A stretch of 64,000 nucleotides of DNA from Agelaius tricolor (GCA_023055355.1 JALJCS010000034.1:6648001-6712000); one strand, 5' to 3'; numbered from the stretch's first letter, positions 21,034 through 34,862 are shown. The notes: generated from the letters alone by a model not told the origin. Translations and numbers: made by a program.

Positions 21034-24000
21034 TTCTGTTCCTTCAGCTGTTTTTCTTGAGCTACTAGAGACTGTGGAGCTCAAAATGCAAATAAGGACC
21101 AGCATCTGCAGTCCAGAATTTTACTTGGTATCACCTAAGGTAAATTATTCTGCTGGCATGGATAGACCTGATATTAATCTGATATAACTTGGAACATTTG
21201 ACTTCCAGCTGAATTGTTTCTTCTCTCTCTTAAAGTACAAAAAGATGACTTTAAGGTGGCTCTTTGGTATCAATTACAAATTTAAAAAAACCTGTATCTC
21301 TGACAGAATAATGACTGATGGCATGAGTTATTTTGGGACTTTCAAGTAATATCAAACATGGAGTGCTGTCTTCTCCTTTGACTACCAGAGCAGTCATATT
21401 GTCAGTATTAGCAATTCATCTAAATGTGAAATTGGAGTTTGAAGGGGCTGATCAGGCTTTGTGATGCTGCTTAGGTGTTTTTGATGAAGATTTGGTCTCT
21501 GCCCCGAGATTGCTCCAAGCGTAAATGAGTGAGGCAAGGCAGAGGGAAATGGAAGACCAGGGATTGGTGTTCTAGATTGTGATGGCAAATATGTGATAAC
21601 CCATTAAATAAAGACAAGGGTTTCCCCAGCTTTTGGGAGCTATTCTCAGCTAGGTAGGTACTTCTAGGTAATTTGCTGCTGTTGCCCCATGTTCACAGTG
21701 GGCTGTGCTGGCCCAGTTTCTTTGGAATTCATGTTTGAGTTGCCAGCACATATGGCTGGATTGCCTTGGGGCTTTGGGTGCAGTAGCAGGGTGGATTTTT
21801 TTACATGCTGTTGCAGAATAAGTGCTCAAGAGCTTGCCCTTCTCTGATCTTTAGTTTAATAAGCCAAAGATTCTTTTATCTCTAACAGCAATATGAATGA
21901 TACTTGTATCCTCATAAATGTTTGCTGATATCTATTTAAGTGATAGGTCCCATAACTGTAATTTGTTTTGCATGGTGCTGTATGAAAAATCTTAAAATTA
22001 AATAAAAACAACAATCATGCCACATTGTTATTTAAATCAGATATTGTTAATGCCTTGAAATGTTATATTTTGATAATAAAATTAAATTTCTTTTCATGAA
22101 GAGCGAATTGAAAACTACATTAAAAATCCTTTTTTTCTGTGGGGACTGGAAATACTGTGAAGCTCTTGGAATTAATTTAAATAACTGCTTTTCAGAGACA
22201 AAATTCATCTAACTTTTATATGTATTGCCTTTATGCTTTTGTTATCATTTGCAAACATAAATTTCCATTGTAGTAATTTTTTTGGCAGCTGTGAAAGCTA
22301 GCATAATTTTTATCTGGAACAATTTGTAAATAATAAAGAACTTACTGGAAGAAGTTTCTGTAACACAGGGGCCTGTGCTGTACAGCAGAGATACAAGGCC
22401 TTAGAGAAACACATCTCTCTGTTATGTCATGGAAAGGTGCATCAGATATTAAGACAATTGAAAAATCTGGTCTGGAATTTTATCTGTAGGGTGTGCAGAT
22501 TTGGAATTGAGATGAACCAGGCTAAATTTAATTCCTTTCTCTTTGTAAACTACTGCTCAATAGCTTGGTTCCTTTTAAAGTAGATTTTCTATTTATTATT
22601 GGTGGTATTTCAGGATAGACTTTTAAAAGCAATCCACAGGAATTGCATGCCAGATTGTAATTTAATTCAGAGATTTGAGCATCTTACTACTTTAGTATCC
22701 TTTGAACTTTGCAACCTTTGTGTATGCTTTTGAGAATCATGGGTTAGCAGCTGCTTAGTTTAAGAGTGTTTTCTGTTCACACTGGTTATCTTAGTAAGAC
22801 ATGACACATTTATTCTAATAACTAATAAGAGAAAAGTGTTGTATTTTCAGTTTTGAAAGAAGAAAATGCATAGATCTTGCCTAAGGGGTTTTACAAAGTG
22901 CCAGGGCTTTTGTTAAGTTAAATGGGTCAAAGGAAGTTGGTGTGTTTTAAGAATTTGATAACTTAATCTGATTTCTTTCTTGGGATTTTTCTCCAAGAGA
23001 AGTTTTCTCTGGGCTGAGGATTTTGAAAGATGCAGCATTTTAAGCTGATCTCTTTGGCTATGTGTAGCTTCTATTTGCCAACTGTAGCACCAGCAAATAC
23101 TATATGTTCTCTGAAATTCTACCTGTTCCCCTTGAAATTGACTGTCTGCTTCTGGAGATGCTGGGGAAGCTGAAAATGACCCAAAGCTCTCTGTAATTCT
23201 ACTGGGGTCTTGGGTTTGGAAGCAAAGATTTTTCTGTTTAAATATCATCACGTTTACTGTGAGTGTGTATGAATGTATACATTTGTTCCTCAGTTTTTTC
23301 TTGGTGCTGGCCATGGATATTTCCAGAGTATGAATGGTAAAGTATTTAGAAGTGGTTTTAAACTGCAAGCTGAATTTTTTTTTGGTCAGCTGCAGCTGTT
23401 AATACCTGCATGACCCAATTCCCATCAGATTTCACAGCCCTTTGGCACCTGCTCCTGTGGTTTGCTGGGTGCCTCATGGTCCTGCTGCTGCGTGTGGGGG
23501 GAAAGAACACGAGGCAGCAGTGCCTTGCCTGGTACCCACAGGTGGAGACAGAGGATCCTCACCTGTGACAGGTGATAAAAACAGTGGTGGGTTCTCTAAT
23601 CTGAACAGAATTTCTGTCCTGACCATCACTGCTGATATAAAAGTTTCTTCAGATAACTGGCTGCTGGTTTTCTGCTTTTTTGCGGTTTAGGTCACCACCT
23701 CAGAGACTCACAAAGAAATCCTCAAAGTTAATAATTAGCACAGATGCTAGTGGTCTATCTCCTTTTTCTTTGCTTATTGTTAACCTCAGAAGCATGTTCT
23801 TGTTTTCTTGGGACTTTTCTACTGCTTTTTTCCCCTTTTGTGTACTCTCCATTGTTACACATCTGGTTATTTACAGATCCTGCGTTTAGCATCCTAGCTA
23901 TTTTAATAATACCCTTTTTGCATGTGCCATAAAATACCTTTTATTGGTCCTAGAACAGCTTTCAAGAACACATTGCTGTGTTGAGTCAGCTGCACCTTTT

Positions 24001-24973
24001 TCTCCCATCAGACCTCTTTGTATTTAATTTTCATTTGCTGTTTCATCTGTGCCCATGTTGTCACCCTTTAACACAGAGTGGTGAATGTTCTTCCTTTTAT
24101 TTAATTAATGTGCCTCTCCCTTCTGGGCCTGTTTTTTTTGTTGCCAGAATTTTCTGGCTTCTGTTTCTGGGCCTAAAACTTAAACCAGTGGATGGATGGG
24201 TAGGTCAGAAGTCAGTGTGCCTTGCAAGTAAAGTTAAAGTATCATCTGCCACCCATAGGCCAAATCTCAGTGCAAAGTCTGAAAATGCCTTGAAGGCTGA
24301 GTTTAATAAAAAGATGTTCACAGTAACTCATTCTAAAGTACAGGGCAGAAACACCAAAGTGACCAGAACAAGCTAACAGACTGTAAACTAGCACATGTGC
24401 TTCACTAACCTCTCTCTGTTGCCTTCCTAGGTTTCAATATTTAGTAAGTGTCCAATCTCTTAAGCAGGAATAAAAATTGGATAGAAGAGCCCCAGTAATT
24501 TATTTTCCAATAAATTGGAATGAGTTGTTTGACTAAAGAATAGTACTTGGCTTTTTTATGTTAACAGTATGGCCTGGGGCAATTTTGTAATAACCTTCTG
24601 TATGCTTACAAAAAAACTCCAACCAAACCAAAACTCAAGCAGTTGACACACCAAAAAAACCCTCCTAATAGCACTGTTGTTTTCAACACATGCAATTACT
24701 GTATTTCTTAATTAATTTTTAGTGAGCTGTCAATAAATATTAGCCCATTAAATGGAGAATTTAATTAGGTGGGATTATGATTTACGTGATTTCCGGCTAG
24801 CTTGCTATTTACAATTTCTAGTAAATGTTGCCCTTGACAAAATAAACATACTTAATTGAAAGCCAGTGGTTGAGCAATTATTTTTGATTTTGGTGACACT
24901 AAATGTCACTAAAATTCTGTCTGTTTTAAGGGTAGAAATGCACTGTTCTGTTGCCAGGGCTTGCAAATGTATT
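21034..24973. other. Non-coding DNA, partly enhancer-like in look
   Basis: AT-rich unique sequence. Stretches at 22000-22330 and 24680-24860 are rich in TAAT/ATTA motifs. A slightly GC-richer patch at 23400-23590 holds nothing recognisable. A 151-codon minus-strand ORF at 22913-23368 has no known domain and is not called. Confidence 0.45.
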
Positions 24974-25195
24974 TGTGTTGGTTTTGGCTGCAGTAGAGTT
25001 AATTTTCTTTGCAGAGTCTGGTATGGGACTGTGTCTTGTATTTGTGCTGTAAAGAGTGTTGATAATTTAGGGATGTTTCTGCTGTTGCTGAGCAGTGCTC
25101 TTGACACAGGGTCAAGGCTTTTTCTGCTCCTCAGACTGTTTTAACAGTGACAAGGTTGGGTGTGCATAAGAATTTGGAAGGGGCCAGAACTCTTT
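24974..25195 (+). mobile_element. 5' part of an ERVL-like avian LTR
   Basis: It begins TGTGTTGGTTTTGGCTG, continues AGAGTTAATTTTCTTTGCAG, then AGTGTTGATAATTTAGGGAT and TGCTGAGCAGTGCTCTTGAC, and ends around GGGTGTGCATAAGAATTTGG. This run of phrases is that of a well-known abundant avian LTR. The promoter and 3' half are missing, so this is a truncated solo fragment. Confidence 0.8.
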
Positions 25196-26639
25196 TTACA
25201 CTTGAAGGATTTTGATGGAGAAAAATGTGGAACTGAAGAAAAAGGGATAAAAGCTGTTACAGACTGTTATGGAAGGAGAAGTCCAGGGAGAATATTTTTG
25301 TCCCCAGTTTCTCAGGCATCATCACCTGACTCCTATTGCCCCAGCTGAGCTCTTTTCATCCCACAGTATCTCTGATCAGGATCTGCTTTTAGTTCCTTTC
25401 AGTCCTTGTGCTGGATGCAAGTTGACTCTGTAAGGGACAGTGTTTTTGTGGCAGTATTTCTTCCTCTGCTCACTTAGATCCATGCAATCTTTCAGTGAGA
25501 AGTGTAAAACTGGAGCTGTGCCAAGCCTGGTGATACTGAAAGAGTCTAGGATGCTAATCTGCAACATGCACCAGTAGAGTGCTGCCTGCAAGAACTGCAT
25601 GGTTTTCTACCTGGGTGGCATTCAGGAAAGCACGTCTGTCACTTAAGGCAGTAGTGAAAGTATACTTTTTATGTGTGCCCAGAGCTAGAGGTGAATGGTC
25701 TGTGATTTTCTTCTAGCTTTTCATTAAAAAGGGTGTTGTTCCAAATAGTCCCAGGTCTGTTAGCAGAGCAGTTAAAATTCTAAACTAAATACAGGGTCAA
25801 AATGAAAATTAGGTAGATTTTAATTTGTCATTGTGAAAGTAGTTGTTTCATAAGTCTGGTAAAACTTGCAGTGTTTTATTCACTGAGAAGCCAAATCACA
25901 GATGTTTTCTGTAGTACTATCTGTGAAGCATGTTGAAATCACTTTGTGAGAGGTAACAGATAATTTTGTACAATTTTTATTCAGCATTATATGACACAGA
26001 GAAATAAAAAAACAGAATTGCAAGTTAAATATCTAGAGTATCTGTCCACTTGTTTGACATTATGAAGGAAAAAATTTCTTAGCTGCATCATAAACTGTAG
26101 TGTGTATGCTTGTGGAAGGATAAAATAAATACAGTAACAGACACAAATGTCCCTGGATCTTCATCGTACAGGACACTGAAAGAAATTGCAACTGCTGCCT
26201 TGATAGATTTATTTGTTATCGTCATTCATGAATGAGCCCTCCTCTCCTGGGAGGGAGTAAGGATTTTTATGATAGCCAAAAGTGAGAGAGCTTGGCTAAC
26301 TGTGTGTGGCTGAGGTCTGTGTCATCAATGAGTGCTGACAGAGGGATTTTGGCACTCTGGAGTCAGAGAAACTAGAAAGGCATGTGGATGTATGTATGCA
26401 GTTAGAGCAGCTGGGAATTATTCTAGGCAAACTGTTTGCAAATAGTGTCATGAAAGCCCTGGACCCTGTGTAAAGCATTTAGTGAGTTAGTTGATGCAGA
26501 ACAGATGTTTATTTGGACAGAAGGACAATGTATGTAAAGCATATTAGGCAGGCACCAGTTTGGAAATACATCTGACAGTGATGAGGAAGAGATGGTCCAA
26601 GTCCAGTAGATGCTCCTGGTCCAAGGGCTGGGCTTGTGA
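25196..26639. other. Non-coding DNA, nothing recognised
   Basis: AT-rich unique sequence; the first ~150 bp could be a diverged continuation of the LTR fragment before it. Confidence 0.45.
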
Positions 26640-27110
26640 GCTGCAGAATGAGGTGTAGGTTGGCATGCAGATGGAGCTCTGGGTGGGAGCCCCTGACAAG
26701 AGGCAGTGAACTGCCAACCTTTGGGATAACCAAGGGCAGGAAAGATGGGTAACACCAGCTAAGGGAATGGAGACCGAGACGTGGCAGGAGTCGGGAATTC
26801 CTGACATTCTGGATAAGAGAAGGAGATGAATATTGGTGACTCCAGCAAGGTGACTGAACACAGAGATGAGGGCAGGAGTTGAGGTCTGAGAAGGAAGAGT
26901 GAGACCTGTGCATGGGGAGACTGAGGAGGTATAAAAGCCCAGGGGTTCCTCTGCTGGGGGTCCTTCTTTAGAGGCACCAGCTCGACCATTTTCTGCATTA
27001 CTGCCCTGTGAATAAACTGCTTTACAGAATGAGATACCTGGGGCTGTGATAAGGAAAACCAGGTCTGGCTGTGAGTCAGGCGTGCAGGGAATCAAATGGG
27101 CACCGCTTGT
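26640..27110 (+). mobile_element. LTR-like block with TATA and poly(A) signals
   Basis: A TATA box TATAAAAG at 26930-26937 is followed about 80 bp later by AATAAA at 27011-27016. That spacing, and the GC-richer U3-like sequence upstream in an AT-rich setting, are what an LTR U3-R junction looks like. I could not find the outer ends or a target-site duplication, so coordinates are approximate. ORFs of up to 183 codons on the minus strand (26544-27095) run antisense to it and are shadows. Confidence 0.55.
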
Positions 27111-29631
27111 GCTGCTGAAGCTGTCTGCAGTGAAGAGGCCTTGGTCCCAGCACTGACAGTCTCTGGCAGTGGTAGTGTGACTCCCAGAATAATCAGGCTG
27201 GAAACTTTCCTTAAAAACAGAAACTGATACAAGTATGAATGTGGAATTTAGGAGAAAAAGGATTTTCTCCTCAGGTGCAAGTTTATTGCTGAAAGGGCTG
27301 GCTCAGGAAAATGAGCAATGGAAGACAAAGAGGCAAGAGAGAAGCTGGAACAACAGAGAGAGGGGTGGAAATCTGTACTCTTATTAGTACAAAATGTACA
27401 AACTACATTGCTGGTTATGACTATATCTGGTAGGATGTGAACATGTACTGTAAGCTATCTTATTTATGGATGAAATGTGTTTGAATGCTTTTAAGAAGCC
27501 TATAAGAAATGAATCATAATAATAACTCTGGAACTGAATGGCAATAACCCATCTGATTTGTAGTTTTTTTTGTTGGAATATTTTAAGAGTACTCCTCTGC
27601 ATTGTGCTGCATTACTCAAATTTGGAAAGTAACATCATTCTTCTGTTCAGTAGCATGGATTCTCTTTATGTGTTTAATAAAGGTGAAAGGTCACCAATTC
27701 CATGCTCTTTTGTGTTTATAACATTGATATTTTTTATATTTTAGTACATTTTTCATAACTGAGATTTTTTGGTCATAGGTTGCCTTTCATTCTGTTACTT
27801 CCCATGACTTCCTCCACTGAATTCTAACATGTTCCACATACATTTGATTATGCTGAATTTTAGGTGGTCAGATATAGTTAGAAAAGAAATAGACACAACC
27901 CTCGTTCTTCCTTTGATTAGACATGTGCTTGTCTTTCTGGTAATGTAACAATTTGAAAATATACCTTGCTCTTAAATAGCTTTGTTTCATCGTGGTTGAT
28001 AAAGGTTGGAGAATAAGTTCCATATTAGATCCTGAATTATTCAAGTAATTTTGCAGCACTAACAAGCTTGTACTAGCTAAGTGAGACAATCAGGTGAATG
28101 TCATCAGAATGTTACCTGTAAAGAATTTATTTATTCTGAACTCACTTTGTGCAGAGATGAAGCCTTAGATGGGAACAGCTTCCATTTCCTAGTTCAGTAG
28201 ACCAAAACTCATCTAATCAGCTTGCTTTGTGTTTTCCTTTTCGTTCTGGAAGAGCAGGTATTTTCTGTAACTGGAGTGTGTCATTGCACTCAAGATTTGG
28301 AATATCTGGCCCTGTTGTGCCTGTTCCTGTGTGCTTTTACAGACACTGGACAGGAATAAATAATGTTAATTTGGTGTATAAGGTCTTCCCTGCCTGCCTA
28401 TTATACTATTTTGTGTACAAAACCTATTATCTCTCTTTTAAAATTGAAATACCATCTTCAGAGACTTGGCTTCCTTGTAGTGAAGAAGGATCCTATAGAG
28501 AAATTAAAATGTAAAGCATCTCAAGCCTGTCTTCTCAGGGCTTTCTAATTGGAGGATGGATGAGCTGAGGCAGATGTCAGGAGAAGTGTGTTTTACACCT
28601 CAAAAACTGTCACAGCACAAGTGCTAGCCTGTGGTTCAGTCATGGAATATGAAGATAGCAGATGGTGCCATAACAGAGATATCTGTCAGAGCAGGGCTGG
28701 AAAAGCAGAAAGCTTCAAGTAAGTAACAGTTTTGACTGCGTAGGTTTTAGAAGTGAGCCAGGGAAGGGCAAAATCAATATGCCACACTGTAGACACTCAG
28801 TGAAAAATGCACAGTGGGTTTAACATCATCCTAACAGATCAATCAGCGAATGCTACCAGCCAGGGTGACATTCTGCTTGCAAGCCAAAGGAAAGAGCCGG
28901 TTGCCAGCTGAACACTCCCTTTCCTCCCATCTCCCCAAAAAATGGAATTCCATCCCATTTGCCCTTGTGTTTTTATGTGCCACTTCCACAAGTGGAAAAG
29001 ATAGAAAAGGAATGTTTGTTTTTTTTTGTAGTCTGTGCAGCTCATCTGTTTTTGGAGAAGAGTTGCAAGCCCCCCAAAACAAACAAAAAAAAAAACCCCA
29101 AAACTGACCCAACCTTAGGACTCTTCATATGGCTTTGTGCTTCTGAGTGGGCCTCTCTAATATGTAGAGAAAAATGAGAGAAGTACCTAAATTGAACCAG
29201 AAGTAAGACTGATTTTTTTTTTCCTCCACCCTAAAGACTAAACCACTTTTGTTGGTGTTTTATTTTCTCTAATGACAAATTCATCCTGATAACTTCCATA
29301 CCTGAGAGTGAGCTACCAAGATTGTGGTTGGACTTGGTGAATTATTAGTGTTTTCAAACATGCCTTATGAGATATTAGAATTAATTTAAATATTATTTTG
29401 AATATAATGTAAAGATTGTAATTATTATTATGGATCATGTTACTCCCTGAACTGCCCCAGACTAGGTGATTGTTCCAGGTCTCTTCCAGTAGAGCTGTTC
29501 TGTTCTGGTGTATTAATGTCAGAAGGAGCAAGGCAATAAACCCTGGTTTAGAGCATCTCTGAAATGCCATGCAGAATTGGTTCGTCTTCCAGTTTCCATT
29601 TTAAACTCTCTGAAAACCAGCTGTGGGAAAT
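27111..29631. other. Non-coding DNA, nothing recognised
   Basis: AT-rich unique sequence with a few short T or A runs (for example near 29018-29031 and 29082-29095). No ORF shows a protein family. Confidence 0.5.
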
Positions 29632-29816
29632 TTATATATAATTTTTATGAATAGAACAAATGTGTATCTAATATATACATTATATATATATATATTATAT
29701 ATATTATATATATACTATATATATACTATATATGTATATGTATGTATATATATGTATAATATATAGTATACATTATGTATTATATATATTATATATATAA
29801 TATATATAATTTTTAT
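29632..29816. repeat. TA-rich array inside a duplicated flank
   Basis: Almost pure A and T with TATATA, ATTATATA and TGTATA variants. A 32-bp sequence ending AATGTGTATCTAA occurs at 29640-29671 and again at 29817-29848 with four differences, so most of the array lies between two direct repeats 177 bp apart. Such arrays extrude as hairpins and are unstable in length. Confidence 0.93.
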
Positions 29817-29848
29817 AATTTTTATGAAATTAACCAATGTGTATCTAA

Positions 29849-30879
29849 AACCCAAAAGAAATTAATTCTGACTAGTCATAAATTCATTCATTAATTCTGG
29901 ACATGGTACAACATAAAGCTTAAAAAATAACAGTAAACAAGATGTCATTTTCAGAGGAATGTTGCCAAAAAATCAAAATAGGTTTATTTTCTCCCCACTT
30001 AAAATCTTGGTTTGTTCCCATGGGAATTTATGCTTAGCCCTTGTGGAAGACTTGCTGTGCAAATTATCCCACCTTATTAATAATTTATTCCCTCCTCCCC
30101 ATTTACATCACTCTTTTATCCTTCAACAGTCCTTTCAGCGAAAACTTTGTCCAAAAAGAAAATAAAATGAAAAATAATGCATTTTTCTAACCTCTAATGT
30201 AAGGGTCAATGTATTTGTCAAAGTAATACTTAAATGTAAAAGCAGTAATTTAGTTTCCTGACTGCTACAGGTTATAGTTCTTTATTATGCTAATAAGACT
30301 AGATAACTAACCTCTATTATGTTATAAATGCCGTAAAATTAGAAATGGATTGAACTAAAAAATACAACAAGGTTAATTTAAAATGCAGCATTTAACCTCG
30401 TTATTTTCAAAATCATTGCTCCCAACTGATGTTGTTTCCCAGTGATTCATCCAAAGCTTTAAAATACCTGATCAAAGTTTAAAACTGGAGTGGTTTGTTA
30501 GGTTTTTACTGCATGTGTTGAGATGTGTAGCTGGTTTTGGTTAAGAAGGATTTGGTAGAGAAGAACTAACAATAATTCTCTGTGCAGTGGTGAGAGAATT
30601 TCTTAAGAAGGAGGATTTAGGATATCTCACTCTTTTTGCAGTTTTGTGGGTTTTTTAAAGATCTTGAAAAGATGATCAGTTTGTTGATCTGTAGCTAGGG
30701 TGAAGAACTTTTTACACAGCAGGTGATTTGGGCACTTAAAATAGAAGGTAAAATTATCAGGAAATCTTCACTGTGCATATTGTAATGTGTGCTGTTACTT
30801 CATTATCAAGTTTGGTGTAATGACTGGGGGCAATGTGAAGAAGGCCTATCAAAGCTGTGTGGAACTCAATACACAGATT
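29849..30879. other. Non-coding DNA, nothing recognised
   Basis: AT-rich unique sequence, no gene seen. The last few tens of bases may be diverged CR1. Confidence 0.5.
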
Positions 30880-31641
30880 TTGGATGACTGGGGAAGGGGT
30901 CTGGCAGAAATTTTGTGAAATTAAACAAAGGAAGATGCAGAGCCCTGTAGCTGAGGAGGAATAACCTCCTGCAATGGCATCCAGCTGAAAAATAGCTTTG
31001 CAGAAAAGACTCTGATGGACACCAATGTGTCCATAAGCCAGTGATGTGCCTTTGAAACAAGGTTTAGCAGCCTCCTGGGCCTGGTCAGGAAGTGTTGCCA
31101 GCAGGAGGAGGAAGTTGATCCCTCTTCTCCAGAAAGAACTAGTGAAATGAAATGAAATGAAACTGGAGTGATGGCACCACGGTTGGGCCCTACAGAAGAA
31201 ACGTGGAGATACTGGAGTGAGTCCAGTATAGGGTAAAGTTGGAGGGATAAGAGAATCAGATCTATTGGAGCAAGGCTGGGAGCTGCAACTACTCAGCCTG
31301 GAGAAGAAAAGGTTTGCAGGGATCTTGTCAATATCTATAATTAGATCAGGAGGAGTGAAGAATACTGAGCCAAATGTCTCAGTGTATCTTGTGACATGCA
31401 AGAAACAATGGGCACAAACTGAAAAATGGGAAATCCATACACATGCAAAAAAACCACCATTTTTTTTACTCTTTCTGCAGCAACTTGGCCAGAGAGTTTG
31501 TGGAGTCTCCATCCTTAGAGGTTATTTAAAACTCAGTCTGGATGTGTTCCTGAGTAACCAGGTCTAGGTGACTGCTTGAGCAGGGTGGTTGGATGAGGTG
31601 ATCCTGAGAGGTGCCTCCCAACTTGAGCTTCTGTGGTTCTG
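30880..31641 (+). mobile_element. CR1 LINE, 3' part
   Basis: About 760 bp follow CR1 in order: TTTGTGAAATTAAACAAAGG, then GACTCTGATGGACACCAATG, then AGCCTCCTGGGCCTGGTCAG, then CTCAGCCTGGAGAAGAAAAG, then GGCCAGAGAGTTTGTGGAGT, ending TTCTGTGGTTCTGTGAG at the 3' end. It covers the end of the reverse-transcriptase ORF and the 3' region, with many stops and small gaps, so it is inactive. An (AAATG)n microsatellite lies at 31143-31162. The 251-codon ORF on the opposite strand (30757-31512) is an antisense shadow. Confidence 0.93.
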
Positions 31642-34600
31642 TGAGTTTCAGTTTCTATTGCTGGTGATTAACTGCTGCTGATTAACTGCAAAATCCAATG
31701 TTAGAAATTTTAGGCACACCTAAAATGAATTTACCTGAATGTCTCTGACCATTATAATGATGCATTTTACTTAAAAAACTCAGAGTTCTGTTTCACAAAC
31801 ACAAGTATTTGTAACATCTTTGCTTACTTGTCTTTCCTGATGTAGATGCATTGCAACAGGGACACAATTCTGATGCCCAAGAGACTGTCCATTGAATTGA
31901 TAATCAAATTGAAATACAAGCCACATACACACTTGCTCACATTCTAAAATTCATCCAAACTCTAGCCCCTTAGACCTGAAAATGCCTTGTTACCTCTACT
32001 TTGAACTACTATTTTTTTTTCTGGGGAAAATAGAATCATTGGTGTAATCCCCACCAGAAATCTGCCAAGGATGCTGACAGACCTTCTCCTGTTCTGTTCT
32101 TGGTATAGATACTGCCTAATTGTTTGGGACTGTCATTTTATTGCTTCTTCCCTGTAAAGAGTGTGTTCTGCCAAGGCATTTTTCATTATAAAGATGAATC
32201 AATTTCAGCCTTAGCTTTATTTCTTGCCATATATAAATGAGAAAAGAAACTGTATTTTCTTTGAGTGTGATAAAGCTTTATTCCCTAGTGCTTGTTGAGC
32301 ATCAAGGAACATTATATTTATAATAGGGAAGGAAAAACCCACATAATGCTGTTTCTGTGAGATGCTGGTGAAGAGAAGTAGTATTTGCAACTGGTAAATT
32401 TATGTAATCATCTGCTGGTAATTAATATTTGATGGACATAATTTCATAACGCACTGCCCTCATCAACTCTAGACTATGTATTTATTAGTATGAAGTGAGT
32501 GACTTCAGGCAGAAGTTTTAAGATCTATTAATCAACCTGTGTTTCTCCTGGTAGAGGAGGGCCTGAAGTAGGAAATAATAGATTCTCTTCTGATTAAAAA
32601 TGTCTCCAGCATTCACTTATTTTGATTGAAAAGGGGAAAAGATGGGACAGGATGGTGTGGCATATGCCCTTTTAGAATCCTTCTATGGTTCTCCCAAAAT
32701 AAGGTTTATACTGTTCTTATGTTTAGGAGAGGGAAAGAATCATTGAATTGCCACTTTTACCTCTGGATGCATGGGTTAAGTTAGTGCCTGCTTATATTTA
32801 GTGAAAATATGGGTGGGGAGAGTGGGGGAAGATCAAGACTTAAAAAAAACCCAAAACAACCCACCCTACTCATCCTTTCCAAACCAACCCCAAAACCTTG
32901 AAGAAACCAAAAACAACAGAAAGGCCAGTGGACCATCTCTCTGGGGTGCCTAAAAAAATAGCCTTGACCGTATTTGATGGAAATTTTCTTTAGTAGCACA
33001 TTTTAAAGTATGGGGATTTTGTTTGCTAATGGTTCAAGAAACAGTTGAGTAGTTAGTGAACACTTTTGGGTTCTATGTACACTAGTGGAGAACTAGTTGC
33101 TGATTACATTTATTAGACACTTTCTATCTTTCTATTTGGCAGTAGTGCATCACTATAAGCAGTTCAAATGAGAAAAGAATAGAGAGAATTTCCAATATAC
33201 ATTTGTGTTTCACTGTCTCTGTGAAAAAATGCACACAACTTTGTTTTCCGTGAGTCTATTGGTGGCTTGCTTTTATTCAAACCAAGTGCTCCTGTTGATT
33301 CACAGAACTGCCTCTTGAGCTGCCCAATGTAGTTATTTGTATTATTGTGAGAAGGCTGTGAGAATATAGTCCTGCAGATGTTCACAGTTAATATGAAAAC
33401 ACTCTCTGTGGGTTACTTGCATTAAGAAATGATGACCTGAGATCAAAGTCAGAGCCCCTTGGAACTCAAGATTCCAAGCTAGTCTCATTCTGAGATGTCC
33501 ACTGAAATCTTTCAAAAATGAAATGTAAACTACTGTAATGGGCTATCAAAACTGTCAGGCTGGCTCAGCAGAATGAGTGATGTGTTTAAGTTTGATTGCT
33601 TTCAGAAGCTCCATGAAACTTGAAGAGTTTCACCCAAATGGCCAAAAGCCACTTCTGTATCCAATTATCAAAACCAAGCTGAACAAAAGCTGTCAAGTGC
33701 TGAATTGTGGTTTGGAATCATGCTGTACAGTGATAAAATGATTACCCTTAAAGAGAACTTTGCACATAGAATTATAAACATTTTTCCTATTTAAGAAATC
33801 TGGAGCAGTAATTAAATATCAAAAGGAAGCAATTCCATTTTTAGCTCGTGCAAATATCCAAGGTTTAATCGTTACTTTTGTCTAAATTTTCCCAACAATT
33901 CTATAAAGTGTGCAAGCACAAAAGGTGAGGAATTAACATTAAGCAAAGTCCCACAGACTGTAAGTTCTCACAAAGCTGCCCTTGTAGAAAAACACTGATT
34001 ATATAAAATTAATTAATATAATCCAGATCAGTGATTCTCTTTCAGTTTAACTGGAATTAATAATCAGCTACTCTTTGTATTTTTAAATATATGCTTCTGA
34101 CTTTACTGTGTGCATTAAAAATAGAGCTGAAAGAGTTTTTTAGGGAGCCCTGCTGCAAGCTCTTATCTCTTTAAAAATAAAATAAAGTCAAGGCAAGCTT
34201 ATGAGAAGAAATATAATTAAAGTCACAGATGAAGTTAAAGAGTGTGGGAGAAATGAGGACACTGAAGATTTTTCTCTTCTCTCCCCTCTAGATTCCAAAG
34301 CACTGGGGGGTAAAGAAATAGAGAAATAGAAGGAGGGAAAACTCAAACCAGTTCCTTTTTAATTCATAGAAAAATACCTTGAAATGTTCAATTCAATTGA
34401 AATTTCCATTTTCCAGGCCTTTTGGAGCTCTGCTGAGACTAGGTCTCTCATTTCCAGTTTTAGCAATGAATAACTTAGACACAGAAGTATGAAGATAGAA
34501 AAATGTGGTTAACATAGATTTGTTATAGGTACTTTGGTCCCATGTTGCCAGGACTTTTAGACTACTAATGAGTTTTGTGGGAAGTTGCTGTTTTTGTTGT

Positions 34601-34862
34601 TCAGGTTGATAGGGGTAGAAGAAACTGTTTTCACCTTTAGGGAAAAAAAAATAAGGACTTTTTTTATCTTTTAAGAAGACAGATAAAAATGAAAATGTAA
34701 ATGAGTGTCCTGTTGGAAACCAGGGGTTGAATGAAAAAATCCACACCATATAGTTTTAAAATGCCCTTGTGGAGTGTGACAAATCTTTAAGAGAAAGCTG
34801 AATTTTTCTTGTGTAATGTTTACATTGTTTCAGGAGAGTTAATTAAAAAAAACCAACCAACC
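31642..34862. other. Non-coding DNA, partly enhancer-like in look
   Basis: Two stretches, 32390-32680 and 33530-34110, have the mixed-complexity, homeobox-motif-rich look of conserved non-coding elements. No gene or transposon recognised. Confidence 0.4.

Noticed and set aside
22913..23368. 151-codon minus-strand ORF in AT-rich DNA
   Set aside because: Longer than expected by chance, but no recognisable domain, no CpG-rich start region and no poly(A) signal or splice context that would make it a gene.
26544..27095. 183-codon minus-strand ORF
   Set aside because: Antisense to the LTR-like block whose TATA and AATAAA lie on the plus strand.
30757..31512. 251-codon minus-strand ORF, the longest in the window
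   Set aside because: It runs antisense to a CR1 LINE (30880-31641) and has no protein-family features; its openness is accidental.
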